Source: Halopseudomonas pelagia CL-AP6
Lineage (GTDB): Bacteria > Pseudomonadota > Gammaproteobacteria > Pseudomonadales > Pseudomonadaceae
Assembly: GCF_000410875.1 (NCBI RefSeq)
Contig: NZ_AROI01000014.1
Span: 124,001-188,000 of the forward strand
Direction: 5' to 3'
DNA: 64,000 bases
In this document: positions 47,191-54,990 of the stretch, piece after piece
Layout: every line of letters starts with the position of its first letter
Numbering within the stretch: the first letter of the stretch is position 1
Position numbers and translations under genes: made by a program
Notes under the pieces: generated by a model
What the model saw: the letters and a program-made list of their open reading frames with translations, nothing else
Told to the model about the DNA's origin: nothing
Database searches by the model: none

Positions 47191-49643
47191 AGGGCCACCT
47201 CGGCAACTTCCTTCACCGCAATGCGGCGGAATTCGTTTTTCAGCTCTTCCTTCTCGATACGTTCCTTCCACGGGTCCTGCTCGAATGACAAGGAGAACAG
47301 CAGACGCTCTTGCAAGGCCTTGCGACGCTCGGCATCTTCCAGCACACCCGTCTTGATATGCTCCAGACCGACGCGGTGCATGTAATGCACGGTACGTTCG
47401 AGGTAGAAGGCCTCTTCGCGGTACAGCTGCAGGAAGGCCAGGCTGTACTCCATTACCTCGGCTTCGGTCTTGACCTTGACGAAGAACTCACCAGCTTCGG
47501 TCTTGATCCCGCCATTACCACCGATATACAGCTCCCAGCCGGAATCCACACCAATGATGCCGATATCTTTGATGCCAGATTCCGCGCAGTTGCGTGGGCA
47601 GCCGGAGACCGCCAGCTTGACCTTGTGCGGCGACCACATATTGAACAGCGCGTGTTCCAAATCAATACCCATCTGCGTCGAATTCTGCGTACCAAAGCGG
47701 CAGAACTCGCTACCGACACAGGTTTTTACCGTACGAATCGATTTGCCGTAGGCGTGGCCTGAGGGCATATCCAGATCCTTCCATACCGACGGCAGATCTT
47801 CCTTCTTGATGCCGAGCAGGTCGATACGCTGGCCGCCAGTAACCTTGACCATAGGCACTTGGTATTTGTCGGCAACATCGGCAATCCGCCGCAGTTCTGC
47901 CGCGTTGGTAATGCCGCCCCACATGCGAGGGATGACGGAGTAGGTGCCGTCTTTCTGAATGTTGGCGTGGGCCCGCTCGTTGATAAAGCGCGACTGCGGA
48001 TCATCCTTGGCCTCACCCGGCCAGGTGGAGATCAGGTAATAGTTCAGCGCCGGGCGGCAGGTGGCGCAGCCGTTTGGCGTGCGCCATTCCATAAAGCGCA
48101 TGGCCTCAGGGATGCTTATCAGGTGATGCTCGCGGATCGCCTTGCGTACCTGACCGTGATTCAGATCGGTACAGCCGCACACCGCTTTCTCGCTCTTGGG
48201 CTTCACATCGGCGGCGCCGCCGACGGTGTTGATCACGATCTGCTCCACCAAGCCGGTACAGGAACCGCAGGAACTAGCCGCCTTGGTGTGTTTTTTCACG
48301 TCATCGACGCTGAACAGACCGTGCTCCTGAATCGCTTTGACGATGGTGCCTTTGCACACCCCGTTGCAGCCGCACACCTCCATATCATCGGGCATGTTGG
48401 TGGTCTTGCTCTGGCCCTGGTGGCCGGTATCGCCGATGGCGTTCTCCCCAAACATCAGGTGGTCACGAATCTGATGGATGTTGTGGTTCTCCTTGACCAT
48501 GCGGAAGTACCAGCCGCCGTCGGCGGTATCCCCGTACAGGCAAGCACCGACCAGAATGTTGTCCTTGATCACCAGCTTCTTGTATACGCCGCCGATGGGA
48601 TCGGACAGGGTAATGACTTCGCTGTCATCATCGCCCATGAATTCGCCAGCGGAGAACAGATCGATGCCGGTGACCTTGAGTTTGGTCGAGGTCACCGAGC
48701 CCTCGTAGCGACCATAACCGAGCATGGCCAGGTGATTGGCGCAGACCTTGGCCTGCTCAAACAGCGGAGCAACCAGCCCGTAGGCGATGCCGCGGTGGCT
48801 GGCACATTCGCCGATGGCGTAGATTTTTGGGTCATAGGTCTGCAGGGTGTCGCTGACCAGAATGCCGCGATTACAGGCCAGTCCGGCGCTCTCTGCCAGA
48901 TCGGTATTCGGGCGGATGCCCGCGGCCATGACCACCAGATCAGCAGGTATTTCGCTGCCATCCTTGAAGCGCACCGCCTTGACCCGGCCCTTACCGTCAT
49001 CGAGCAACTCGCTGGTAAACTGCGGCAGCAGGAATTTCAGCCCGCGTTCTTCCAGCGAATGCTGCAGCAGGTCGCCGGCGGTGCGGTCGAGTTGACGTTC
49101 CAGCAGCCATTCGCCGATATGTACCACGGTGACGTCCATGCCACGCATCTTCAAACCGTTGGCCGCTTCCAGACCGAGTAGCCCGCCACCGATCACCACC
49201 GCATGCGTGTGGGTTTTGGCGGTGCTCATCATCATTTCGGTATCGGCGATATCGCGGTAGCCGATCACGCCTTCCAGATCCTTGCCGGGAATCGGCAGAA
49301 TGAACGGGTTGGAGCCGGTAGCCATGAGCAGGCGATCGTATTCCGCCTCGGTACCGTCATCGGCGTAGACACGACAGGCCTTGCGGTCGATTTTGACCAC
49401 CTTGCGGCCGGTATGCAGTGTGATGTTGTTGTCGGCATACCACTTCAGATCGTTGAGGATGATATCCTCAAAGGCCTGCTCACCGGCGAGCACCGGCGAA
49501 AGCAGGATACGATTGTAGTTGGGGTGCGGCTCGGCACCGAACACGGTAATGTCGTACATGTCAGGTGCGAGCTTGAGCAGTTCTTCCAGGGTGCGTACCC
49601 CGGCCATGCCGTTGCCTACCATCACCAATTTGAGCTTTTGCAT
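47187..49643 (-). CDS. nirB: NADH-dependent assimilatory nitrite reductase large subunit NirB
   Basis: The 818-residue enzyme reduces nitrite to ammonium with six electrons. It has an N-terminal FAD/NAD module (VGNGMAGVRTLEELL, VVIGGGLLGLEAANGLK), two BFD-like [2Fe-2S] segments (CGCNGVCKG...CGSC and CGCTDLNHG...CATC), and the sirohaem/[4Fe-4S] domain with TCVGSEFCRFGTQNS and SGCPRNCAESGIKD. ATG 49643 follows GGAGCAACAG. Upstream is an intricate leader with ANTAR hairpins and a terminator, and a sigma-54 promoter, so expression needs both nitrogen limitation and nitrate/nitrite. Confidence 0.97.
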   Translation of the reverse strand: MQKLKLVMVGNGMAGVRTLEELLKLAPDMYDITVFGAEPHPNYNRILLSPVLAGEQAFEDIILNDLKWYADNNITLHTGRKVVKIDRKACRVYADDGTEAEYDRLLMATGSNPFILPIPGKDLEGVIGYRDIADTEMMMSTAKTHTHAVVIGGGLLGLEAANGLKMRGMDVTVVHIGEWLLERQLDRTAGDLLQHSLEERGLKFLLPQFTSELLDDGKGRVKAVRFKDGSEIPADLVVMAAGIRPNTDLAESAGLACNRGILVSDTLQTYDPKIYAIGECASHRGIAYGLVAPLFEQAKVCANHLAMLGYGRYEGSVTSTKLKVTGIDLFSAGEFMGDDDSEVITLSDPIGGVYKKLVIKDNILVGACLYGDTADGGWYFRMVKENHNIHQIRDHLMFGENAIGDTGHQGQSKTTNMPDDMEVCGCNGVCKGTIVKAIQEHGLFSVDDVKKHTKAASSCGSCTGLVEQIVINTVGGAADVKPKSEKAVCGCTDLNHGQVRKAIREHHLISIPEAMRFMEWRTPNGCATCRPALNYYLISTWPGEAKDDPQSRFINERAHANIQKDGTYSVIPRMWGGITNAAELRRIADVADKYQVPMVKVTGGQRIDLLGIKKEDLPSVWKDLDMPSGHAYGKSIRTVKTCVGSEFCRFGTQNSTQMGIDLEHALFNMWSPHKVKLAVSGCPRNCAESGIKDIGIIGVDSGWELYIGGNGGIKTEAGEFFVKVKTEAEVMEYSLAFLQLYREEAFYLERTVHYMHRVGLEHIKTGVLEDAERRKALQERLLFSLSFEQDPWKERIEKEELKNEFRRIAVKEVAEVAL

Positions 49644-49672
49644 CTGTTGCTCCGTGTTGTTGAGCGCAAAAC

Positions 49673-49711
49673 AAAAAAGGCGTCCCACCGCTCTCGCGGT
49701 AGGACGCCTTT
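49673..49711 (-). terminator. Leader terminator of nirB
   Basis: On the minus strand GGCGTCCTACCGC-gaga-GCGGTGGGACGCC is followed by TTTTTTG, 30 bases before nirB. It is an intrinsic terminator inside the 5' leader and so an attenuator, expected to be overcome by NasT. Confidence 0.93.
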
Positions 49712-49719
49712 GTCCGGTT

Positions 49720-49755
49720 CCTGATCAGTCAGGTAGTGTGTTGTCGCCGTTGACA
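49720..49755 (-). promoter_or_regulatory. ANTAR-type double stem-loop in the nirB leader
   Basis: On the minus strand TGTC-AACGGC-GACA (49742-49755) is followed by CCTG-ACTGAT-CAGG (49720-49733). Both six-base loops have A at position 1 and G at position 4, the feature known to be read by ANTAR proteins such as NasT/NasR. The terminator begins 8-11 bases later. Confidence 0.88.
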
Positions 49756-49811
49756 GCAGCACTGTATGTGGGGTGGTACATTTACGTAATTCGTTTGTAT
49801 ATGAAAGTTAA

Positions 49812-49827
49812 AGCAAAGCTCGTGCCA
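49812..49827 (-). promoter_or_regulatory. Sigma-54 promoter of nirB-nirD-nitrate reductase-cobA
   Basis: Minus-strand TGGCACGAGCTTTGCT matches the -24/-12 consensus TGGCAC-N5-TTGCW exactly, with GG and GC ten bases apart. Transcription would start near 49801, giving a leader of about 158 bases. Confidence 0.92.
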
Positions 49828-49901
49828 GTTTCCAAGTGTCTGATATTCCTAGGCTTAGAGGTCACTGGTTAGTGCTTATCTGCACTTATATGAAGCGGCA
49901 G

Positions 49902-49916
49902 GCACCACGTTGGTGC
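49902..49916. promoter_or_regulatory. NtrC-type enhancer site
   Basis: GCACCA-cgt-TGGTGC is a perfect dyad of the NtrC consensus (GCACCA-N3-TGGTGC). Its centre is about 108 bases before the predicted nirB start site, a usual distance for an NtrC enhancer, and it lies just after the stop codon of the kinase gene. Confidence 0.9.
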
Positions 49917-49931
49917 GCAGTCGGTCGAGAC

Positions 49932-51596
49932 TTAATGCAGTAACACCACCAACAGCAGCAGATTCAATCCCAGCGCGCCCAGGGCAATCCCGCGCCATAC
50001 TGCCAGCGGCGCACGTTCCAGCAACGGCCGATGCGCAGGCAGCAACGTTAATTGGTCACCCTTTTCGAGTGCCAACAACCATTCCTCTGCGGTCTCGTAG
50101 CGTTTGTTTGGAACACTTTCCAGTGCCTTGAGCAAGCAGACGTCCACCCAGGCGGGTAGATCCGGGCGGTAGCGACTGGGCGGGGAGGGCTGGCCGAAGC
50201 GCGGATGTTGAAAAGCTTCGATTTCACCATAGGGGTAATGACCGGTTAGCAGGTAATACAGGCTGACCCCCGCGCTGTATAAATCCTGCTGCGCCGACGG
50301 CTCGGCAGCGGTGAAGGCCTCTGGGGCAATGTAGCTTGGCGTGCCAGGTAAACCGCCTTGCCAATTGGATAAACCGGGGCAGAATGCGAGGCCGAAATCG
50401 AGCAGACGCAGTACGCCGTCATCGCCCATATGCAGGTTGTTGGGGGTGATATCCCGGTGCAGGATGTTGCGCCGATGCAGTAGCCCGACAGCTCGCACCA
50501 GTGCTGGCGCCAGGCTCTGGAATTGCGCCAGGCTGAGCAATCCGCTGCTGCGTTTGTGCTGTTGCAAAGTCATGCCGGCATACTCACGCATCACGTAGTA
50601 CAGGTGCCGGCGACTGGAGTGCGGGTGCAGTTCCGGAATATGCGGACCCGCCACCCGCCGCAGGAACCATTCCTCCAGTACCAACTGACGCTGCGCGCCC
50701 GGATCTTCCTTTAGTGCGGGGGGCAGCGTTTTCAGCAACCAGTTCTGTTGAGTGGCGTCTTTGATGCGATAGAGCACGGACTGCCGCGACTCGGCCAGGC
50801 GCTCAGTAACCAGCCAGCCTTCGAAACTCTGGCCATTCTTCAGCTGTGGCGGCACCGCGCGTTCGTCCGCGGGCAGCAGCGCATCACTCAGGCTGATTTG
50901 CGGCAAGCTGTCGATGCACACCAGTACCGCGCTGGCGTTGTCTGGGCTGCCAGCCAGATGCGCCTGGCTGACCAGTTCATCGCAGCAGTTGGCTGGCTCA
51001 GCCTGTTCGGTCAGGTACTGGTGTAGCAGGTGTTCATCCAGTTGCGCCCAGACGCCATCACTGACCAGCAGAAAACGATCGCCGCTGTGCAGTTCGCCCT
51101 CCAGGTAATCCATCACCAAATGTTCATCCAGACCCATGGCGCGCTTGAGCACGTGCTGCATGCCGGGTTGTTCCCACACGTGATCCTGAGTCAACTTGCG
51201 CAATTGGCCATCGCGCAACAAATAGACCCGGCAGTCGCCGATATGCGCCAGCGTATAGCGCTGGCCACGCAGTACCAGCAGACTCAGCGTGGTGAGCAGC
51301 GGCTGGCCACCGCCGTTGCAACGCAGCCAGCGATTGTGTGCCGTCAGCAGCCGCTCCAGCGCTTGAGTGACGGTCCAGGTCTCGGGCGTCGAATAGTAAT
51401 CCAGTGCCAGCGCCTGCAAGGTCGCACGGGCGGCCAACCCGCCATCCGCACAGTGACTGACGCCATCCGCCAGGGCCAACAGGTGACCCTTGCTGGCGGC
51501 CAGGTGCGGGGCAGGCGTGACGATCCGTATCGCGTCCTGGTTTTCGTCCCGCGGGCCGCTGGCGCTCGCTTCGGCGATGCGCAGTTCCAGGCTCAT
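49932..51596 (-). CDS. Fused PP2C phosphatase / Ser-Thr protein kinase
   Basis: The 554-residue protein has an N-terminal PP2C domain (DENQDAIRI, LLALADGVSHCADGG, FLLVSDGVW, SPDNASAVLV) and a C-terminal eukaryotic-type kinase domain (LLKTLPPALKE with the ATP lysine, HRDITPNNLHMG, LLDFGLAFCPG, GTPSYIAPEAF), ending in one membrane helix (GIALGALGLNLLLLVVLLH), so both enzymatic parts face the cytosol at the membrane. It follows the transporter gene by 2 bp, so it is co-regulated with nitrate uptake. It is also found at this place in other pseudomonads; its target is not known to me. Confidence 0.92.
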   Translation of the reverse strand: MSLELRIAEASASGPRDENQDAIRIVTPAPHLAASKGHLLALADGVSHCADGGLAARATLQALALDYYSTPETWTVTQALERLLTAHNRWLRCNGGGQPLLTTLSLLVLRGQRYTLAHIGDCRVYLLRDGQLRKLTQDHVWEQPGMQHVLKRAMGLDEHLVMDYLEGELHSGDRFLLVSDGVWAQLDEHLLHQYLTEQAEPANCCDELVSQAHLAGSPDNASAVLVCIDSLPQISLSDALLPADERAVPPQLKNGQSFEGWLVTERLAESRQSVLYRIKDATQQNWLLKTLPPALKEDPGAQRQLVLEEWFLRRVAGPHIPELHPHSSRRHLYYVMREYAGMTLQQHKRSSGLLSLAQFQSLAPALVRAVGLLHRRNILHRDITPNNLHMGDDGVLRLLDFGLAFCPGLSNWQGGLPGTPSYIAPEAFTAAEPSAQQDLYSAGVSLYYLLTGHYPYGEIEAFQHPRFGQPSPPSRYRPDLPAWVDVCLLKALESVPNKRYETAEEWLLALEKGDQLTLLPAHRPLLERAPLAVWRGIALGALGLNLLLLVVLLH

Positions 51597-51598
51597 GT

Positions 51599-52810
51599 TC
51601 AGACTCGCGCTGAGGTCATGGCCGACGAACCCCAGGTGGTGCGCCAGCGGCGTTTGACGCCAATCAAACCAAGCAAGGCCAGCAGCCCGAGTCCTGCAAA
51701 CAACCAGAGTCCCAACTGATAGTCACCGGTCTGCTGCTTGATGGTCCCCAGTCCGGCGGCGAGCACGAATCCGCCGATGCCGCCGGCCATGCCGATCAAG
51801 CCAGTCATTACGCCGATTTCACGGTGGAAGCGCTGGGGTACCAACTGGAAGACAGCACCGTTGCCGGCGCCTAGACCCAGCATCGCGGTGACAAACAGCG
51901 CTAGCGCAGCAAAGGAGCTGGAGAGATTAAAGCCCACCAGTGCTATACAGATAGAGGCCACAGCATACATGCACAGCAGCGACCGAATGCCGCCGACACG
52001 ATCCGCCAGGGCTCCACCCAGGGGCCGCATCAGGCTGCCCGCGAGCACGCAGGCGGCGGTGTAATAGCCTGCGGTCACCGGATTGAGGCCGTACTGGTCG
52101 CTGAAATAGCCGGGCAGGGCGCTGGCCAAGCCGATAAAACCGCCAAAGGTGATGCTGTAGAAAAACATGAACCACCAGCTGTCCTTGTCGTTCAGCGCTA
52201 GTAGATAATCCCTCGCGGCTTTGGGCTCGGGCCGTTGCGGCGAGTTCTTCGCCACCATGATAAAGATGATCAGCGTGGCCACCAGCGGAATCAATGCCAA
52301 ACCAAAGACATTTTGCCAACCGAACAGATAGGCCAGACCGGGAGCAAATAGCGCGGCAAAGACAGTACCCGAATTACCTGCACCAGCAATGCCCATGGCC
52401 TTACCCTGATGTTCTGGTGGGTACCATTGCGAAGCCAGCGGTAGCGCTACCGCAAAGGCGGCGCCGGCGAAGCCAAGGCCCAGACCCAGCAACAAGGCCT
52501 TGTTATAGCTGTCAACGCCCAGGGTCCAGGCGGCGGCCAGCGCGACAATGACTACCAACTGACCTATAACGCCAGCGGTCTTGGGTGACAGCCGGTCAGC
52601 GAGAAAGCCCATCAACAACCTAAGGATCGCGCCAGCCAGAATCGGCGTGGCGACCATCATGCCCCTTTCCTGTGCAGTAAGGCTCAAATCTGTGGCAATT
52701 TGCACCGCAAGAGGGCCTAGCAGATACCAGACCATAAAACTCAAATCGAAGTAGAGAAAGGCGGCAAACAGGGTGGGTGTATGGCCGGCTTTCCAGAAAC
52801 TTTTGTTCAT
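51599..52810 (-). CDS. Nitrate/nitrite transporter, MFS NarK/NasA family
   Basis: The 403-residue protein has twelve membrane segments and the nitrate-signature stretch GIAGAGNSGTVFAALFAPGL in TM5 (a second, weaker one, GAGNGAVFQLVP, in TM11). NNP-family members take up nitrate and export nitrite. The Arg residues expected in TM2 and TM8 fit GAILRLLMGFLADRL and AGSLMRPLGGALADRV. The start follows GAGGG. It has its own sigma-54 promoter and ANTAR leader downstream of nasT. Gene names differ between species (nasA or narK2), so none is given. Confidence 0.92.
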   Translation of the reverse strand: MNKSFWKAGHTPTLFAAFLYFDLSFMVWYLLGPLAVQIATDLSLTAQERGMMVATPILAGAILRLLMGFLADRLSPKTAGVIGQLVVIVALAAAWTLGVDSYNKALLLGLGLGFAGAAFAVALPLASQWYPPEHQGKAMGIAGAGNSGTVFAALFAPGLAYLFGWQNVFGLALIPLVATLIIFIMVAKNSPQRPEPKAARDYLLALNDKDSWWFMFFYSITFGGFIGLASALPGYFSDQYGLNPVTAGYYTAACVLAGSLMRPLGGALADRVGGIRSLLCMYAVASICIALVGFNLSSSFAALALFVTAMLGLGAGNGAVFQLVPQRFHREIGVMTGLIGMAGGIGGFVLAAGLGTIKQQTGDYQLGLWLFAGLGLLALLGLIGVKRRWRTTWGSSAMTSARV

Positions 52811-52872
52811 GTGAAATCCCTCAGGAGTGGGCGGTATAGGTGCTTCAGAAAATTCTGCCTACGTCGTTGAGG

Positions 52873-52927
52873 CAAAAAAAAACGCCATCCCCCCGGCAAG
52901 CCCGTAAGGGCCTGATGGGGAATGACG
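52873..52927 (-). terminator. Leader terminator of the nitrate transporter gene
   Basis: Minus-strand CGTCATTCCCC pairs with GGGGATGGCG (one bulge) around an inner GGCCC/GGGC hairpin, followed by nine T. It lies 62 bases before the start codon. Its 5' arm overlaps the second ANTAR hairpin, so the two structures exclude each other. Confidence 0.9.
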
Positions 52928-52959
52928 TCGTTGTCTTGGGGCAACCGCCGTTGGTTGCC
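52924..52959 (-). promoter_or_regulatory. ANTAR-type double stem-loop in the transporter leader
   Basis: Minus-strand GGCAACC-AACGGC-GGTTGCC (52940-52959) is a strong 7-bp stem with loop A1/G4. GAC-AACGAC-GTC (52924-52935) is a weaker stem with the same loop rule, and its 3' arm is also the 5' arm of the terminator. Confidence 0.88.
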
Positions 52960-52971
52960 TAAGGTAGATTA

Positions 52972-52987
52972 AGCAAGATAGGTGCCA
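52972..52987 (-). promoter_or_regulatory. Sigma-54 promoter of the nitrate transporter-kinase unit
   Basis: Minus-strand TGGCACCTATCTTGCT fits TGGCAC-N5-TTGCW with GG-N10-GC. It lies just downstream of the nasT stop codon and would start a leader of about 150 bases near 52961. Confidence 0.92.
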
Positions 52988-53009
52988 GGGAGTATGGGTC
53001 GGTCTGAGA

Positions 53010-53585
53010 TCAGTCTTTCAGCAACTCGTGCATGGCGATAATCTGTTCGGCGACCTGGATGATTTTTTGTTGCTTGCTCATGGCCTGGCGGCGCATCAGG
53101 GTATGGGCTTCAGCCTCGTCGCAACTTTTCATTTTCATCAGCAGGCCCTTGGCCTTTTCGATGCGTTTACGTTCGTTGAGCTGCTGTTCGCGCTCCAATA
53201 GTTCAGATCGCAGCTTCTGGTCGCTTTCAAAACGCACCATGGCCACATCGAGAATGGCGCGCATGCGCGTGCTTTGAATACCTTCGACGATATAGGCGCT
53301 GACCCCGGATTGAATCGCCTGGCGCATGACGCCGGGGTCCTTGTCGTCAGTGAACATCACAATCGGCCGGGGTTGGTCGCGGGTGATCAGACAGATCTGT
53401 TCCATTACATCACGGCCTGGTGAGTCACTGTCGATCAATACTACATCTGGTTTGCAGCCCTGTATCCGGACTGGAAGGTCGATTGAAAGCCCGGATTCTT
53501 CGAATACCTCGAACCCGGCTTCGATCAGCGAGTCTCTCAGTCGACCTACCTTGCGAGCGGTATCATCGATTAGCAGAATGCGCAT
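53010..53585 (-). CDS. nasT: Antiterminator NasT (receiver-like + ANTAR domain)
   Basis: The 191-residue protein has a receiver-like N-terminal domain (MRILLIDDTARKVGRLRDSL, VLIDSDSPGRDV, IVMFTDDKD) and a C-terminal ANTAR RNA-binding domain (about 130-185, ERKRIEKAKGLLMKMKSCDE then AEAHTLMRRQAMS). NasT binds a two-hairpin RNA and prevents formation of a leader terminator; NasS holds it inactive until nitrate or nitrite binds. It follows nasS by 34 bp. The three leaders in this window are its likely targets. Confidence 0.95.
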   Translation of the reverse strand: MRILLIDDTARKVGRLRDSLIEAGFEVFEESGLSIDLPVRIQGCKPDVVLIDSDSPGRDVMEQICLITRDQPRPIVMFTDDKDPGVMRQAIQSGVSAYIVEGIQSTRMRAILDVAMVRFESDQKLRSELLEREQQLNERKRIEKAKGLLMKMKSCDEAEAHTLMRRQAMSKQQKIIQVAEQIIAMHELLKD

Positions 53586-53619
53586 GGTGCCGTCCCGTTG
53601 CAGTAAAAATCAGTCAGGC

Positions 53620-54837
53620 TCATCCGGGTGTCCTTCCCAGCTCATGGTGTATATCAAGTGCATGCAGGGGAAAACTCCGCGCGTAAGCATAGGGGTCGGT
53701 GCCATCCCAGGGCCGGCCATCCATCAGGGTGCTGCTGCGCATTACCGCGGGCACGCTGATGCCGAGCGCGCTGGCCGCGTCAGCATAGATGTCGAGCTTC
53801 TGTACCTGCTGTGCTACGGCCAGGTAATCGGGATCATCACGCAGCAAACCCCAGCGACGAAACTGCGCCATAAACCACATGGCGTCGGACAGATAGGGCA
53901 CATTGACTGCGCCATTGCCGTGGAATCGTAGCGGGTGGCTATCCTGCCAGATCTCACCGTTGCCGTCATGGTAATGCCCGAGCATGCGAGGCAGTAGCGC
54001 ATCGACTGGCGCATCGACGAACTCAGCACTGCTGATCAGTTGAGCGGTGCTCTTGCGGTTGTCCTCGTTCTGATCGATAAAGCGGCTGGCATCGAGTATG
54101 GCCATGACCAAGGCCCTGGCGGTATTGGGATACTGATCGACAAAGGTCTGGGTAGTACTGAGCACCTTTTCCGGGTGATCGGGCCAGATTGACTGGCTGG
54201 TAGCCATGGTAAAACCTTGGCCTTCTTGTATCGCACAAGCGCCCCAGGGTTCACCGGCACAAAAGCCATCAATACGCCGCGCCTCCAGGTGTTGCACCAT
54301 CAGTGAGGGGGGGACGACCAGCGTATCAACATCCTTCAAAGGGTGAATGCCTAGCGCGGCCAGCCAGTAATACAACCACATGGCATGGGTGCCGGTAGGG
54401 AAGGTCTGTGCAAAGCGCAGCTGCGCACCACCCTGGTGCACGCGCTTGGCTAGCGCTTTGGGATCGGTCACCCCGGCGCGTTGCATATCGGCAGCAAGAT
54501 TGATTGCCTGCCCGTTCTGATTCAGCCCCATCAGAACAGCCATGGGCACCTGTGCGCTGCCAATGCCCAGGTGCACGCCATAGATCAGGCCGTAGAGGCC
54601 TTGCACTGCGTCCAGCTCGCCGTTGAGCAAGCGATCTCGCAAGCCTGCCCAGGAAGCCTGCCGATGCAGCTTCAAGCTCAACCCATAGGGCTCTGCAAAA
54701 CCCTGGGTGGCGGCTACGATCAGCGAGGCTGAATCAGTCAACGGCAGGTAGCCCAGGTTCAATAGGCTCTTTTCCGGGGCATCGCTGCCGTTAACCCAGG
54801 CCAGCGGGTTAGCCTGTGGTGATCGGTGTTGTGTCAT
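53620..54837 (-). CDS. nasS: Nitrate/nitrite sensor NasS
   Basis: The 405-residue protein resembles the NrtA/NasF periplasmic nitrate-binding proteins (LNLGYLPLTDSASLIVAATQGF, ARRIDGFCAGEPWGA) but begins without a signal peptide (MTQHRSPQANPLAWVNG), as expected for the cytoplasmic sensor NasS. In the absence of nitrate or nitrite NasS sequesters NasT. ATG 54837 follows AGGAAAA. Its own leader carries ANTAR hairpins and a terminator, so the sensor system is autoregulated. Confidence 0.94.
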   Translation of the reverse strand: MTQHRSPQANPLAWVNGSDAPEKSLLNLGYLPLTDSASLIVAATQGFAEPYGLSLKLHRQASWAGLRDRLLNGELDAVQGLYGLIYGVHLGIGSAQVPMAVLMGLNQNGQAINLAADMQRAGVTDPKALAKRVHQGGAQLRFAQTFPTGTHAMWLYYWLAALGIHPLKDVDTLVVPPSLMVQHLEARRIDGFCAGEPWGACAIQEGQGFTMATSQSIWPDHPEKVLSTTQTFVDQYPNTARALVMAILDASRFIDQNEDNRKSTAQLISSAEFVDAPVDALLPRMLGHYHDGNGEIWQDSHPLRFHGNGAVNVPYLSDAMWFMAQFRRWGLLRDDPDYLAVAQQVQKLDIYADAASALGISVPAVMRSSTLMDGRPWDGTDPYAYARSFPLHALDIHHELGRTPG

Positions 54838-54871
54838 GAGGTTTTCCTGTCCAGTCAAACAAGCGGCAAAT

Positions 54872-54920
54872 AAAAAGCGTCGTGACCCGAATCGCTGAAG
54901 CTGATTCGGATACACGACGC
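54872..54920 (-). terminator. Leader terminator of nasST
   Basis: Minus-strand GCGTCGTG-ta-TCCGAATC ... GATTCGGG-t-CACGACGC is a long stem followed by TTTTTATTT, about 35 bases before nasS. Its 5' arm overlaps the second ANTAR hairpin, as required for antitermination. Confidence 0.93.
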
Positions 54921-54953
54921 CGTTGTCGTTTGCTGCCTGCCCGGTCATTCGGG
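54914..54953 (-). promoter_or_regulatory. ANTAR-type double stem-loop in the nasST leader
   Basis: Minus-strand CCCG-AATGAC-CGGG (54940-54953) and ACGAC-AACGGC-GTCGT (54914-54929). Both loops have A1 and G4. The second hairpin shares bases 54914-54920 with the terminator stem. Confidence 0.9.
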
Positions 54954-54968
54954 TTCACAAAAAAACAG

Positions 54969-54984
54969 AGCAAAGACTATGCCA
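54969..54984 (-). promoter_or_regulatory. Sigma-54 promoter of nasST
   Basis: Minus-strand TGGCATAGTCTTTGCT has one departure from TGGCAC-N5-TTGCW and correct GG-N10-GC spacing. It begins six bases beyond the uspA stop codon. The predicted start near 54958 places the first ANTAR hairpin almost at the 5' end of the RNA. Confidence 0.87.
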
Positions 54985-54990
54985 GCTACC

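Noticed and set aside
47859-49181. 440-codon open frame on the plus strand opposite nirB
   Set aside because: It is an antisense shadow of nirB, whose motifs are all intact.
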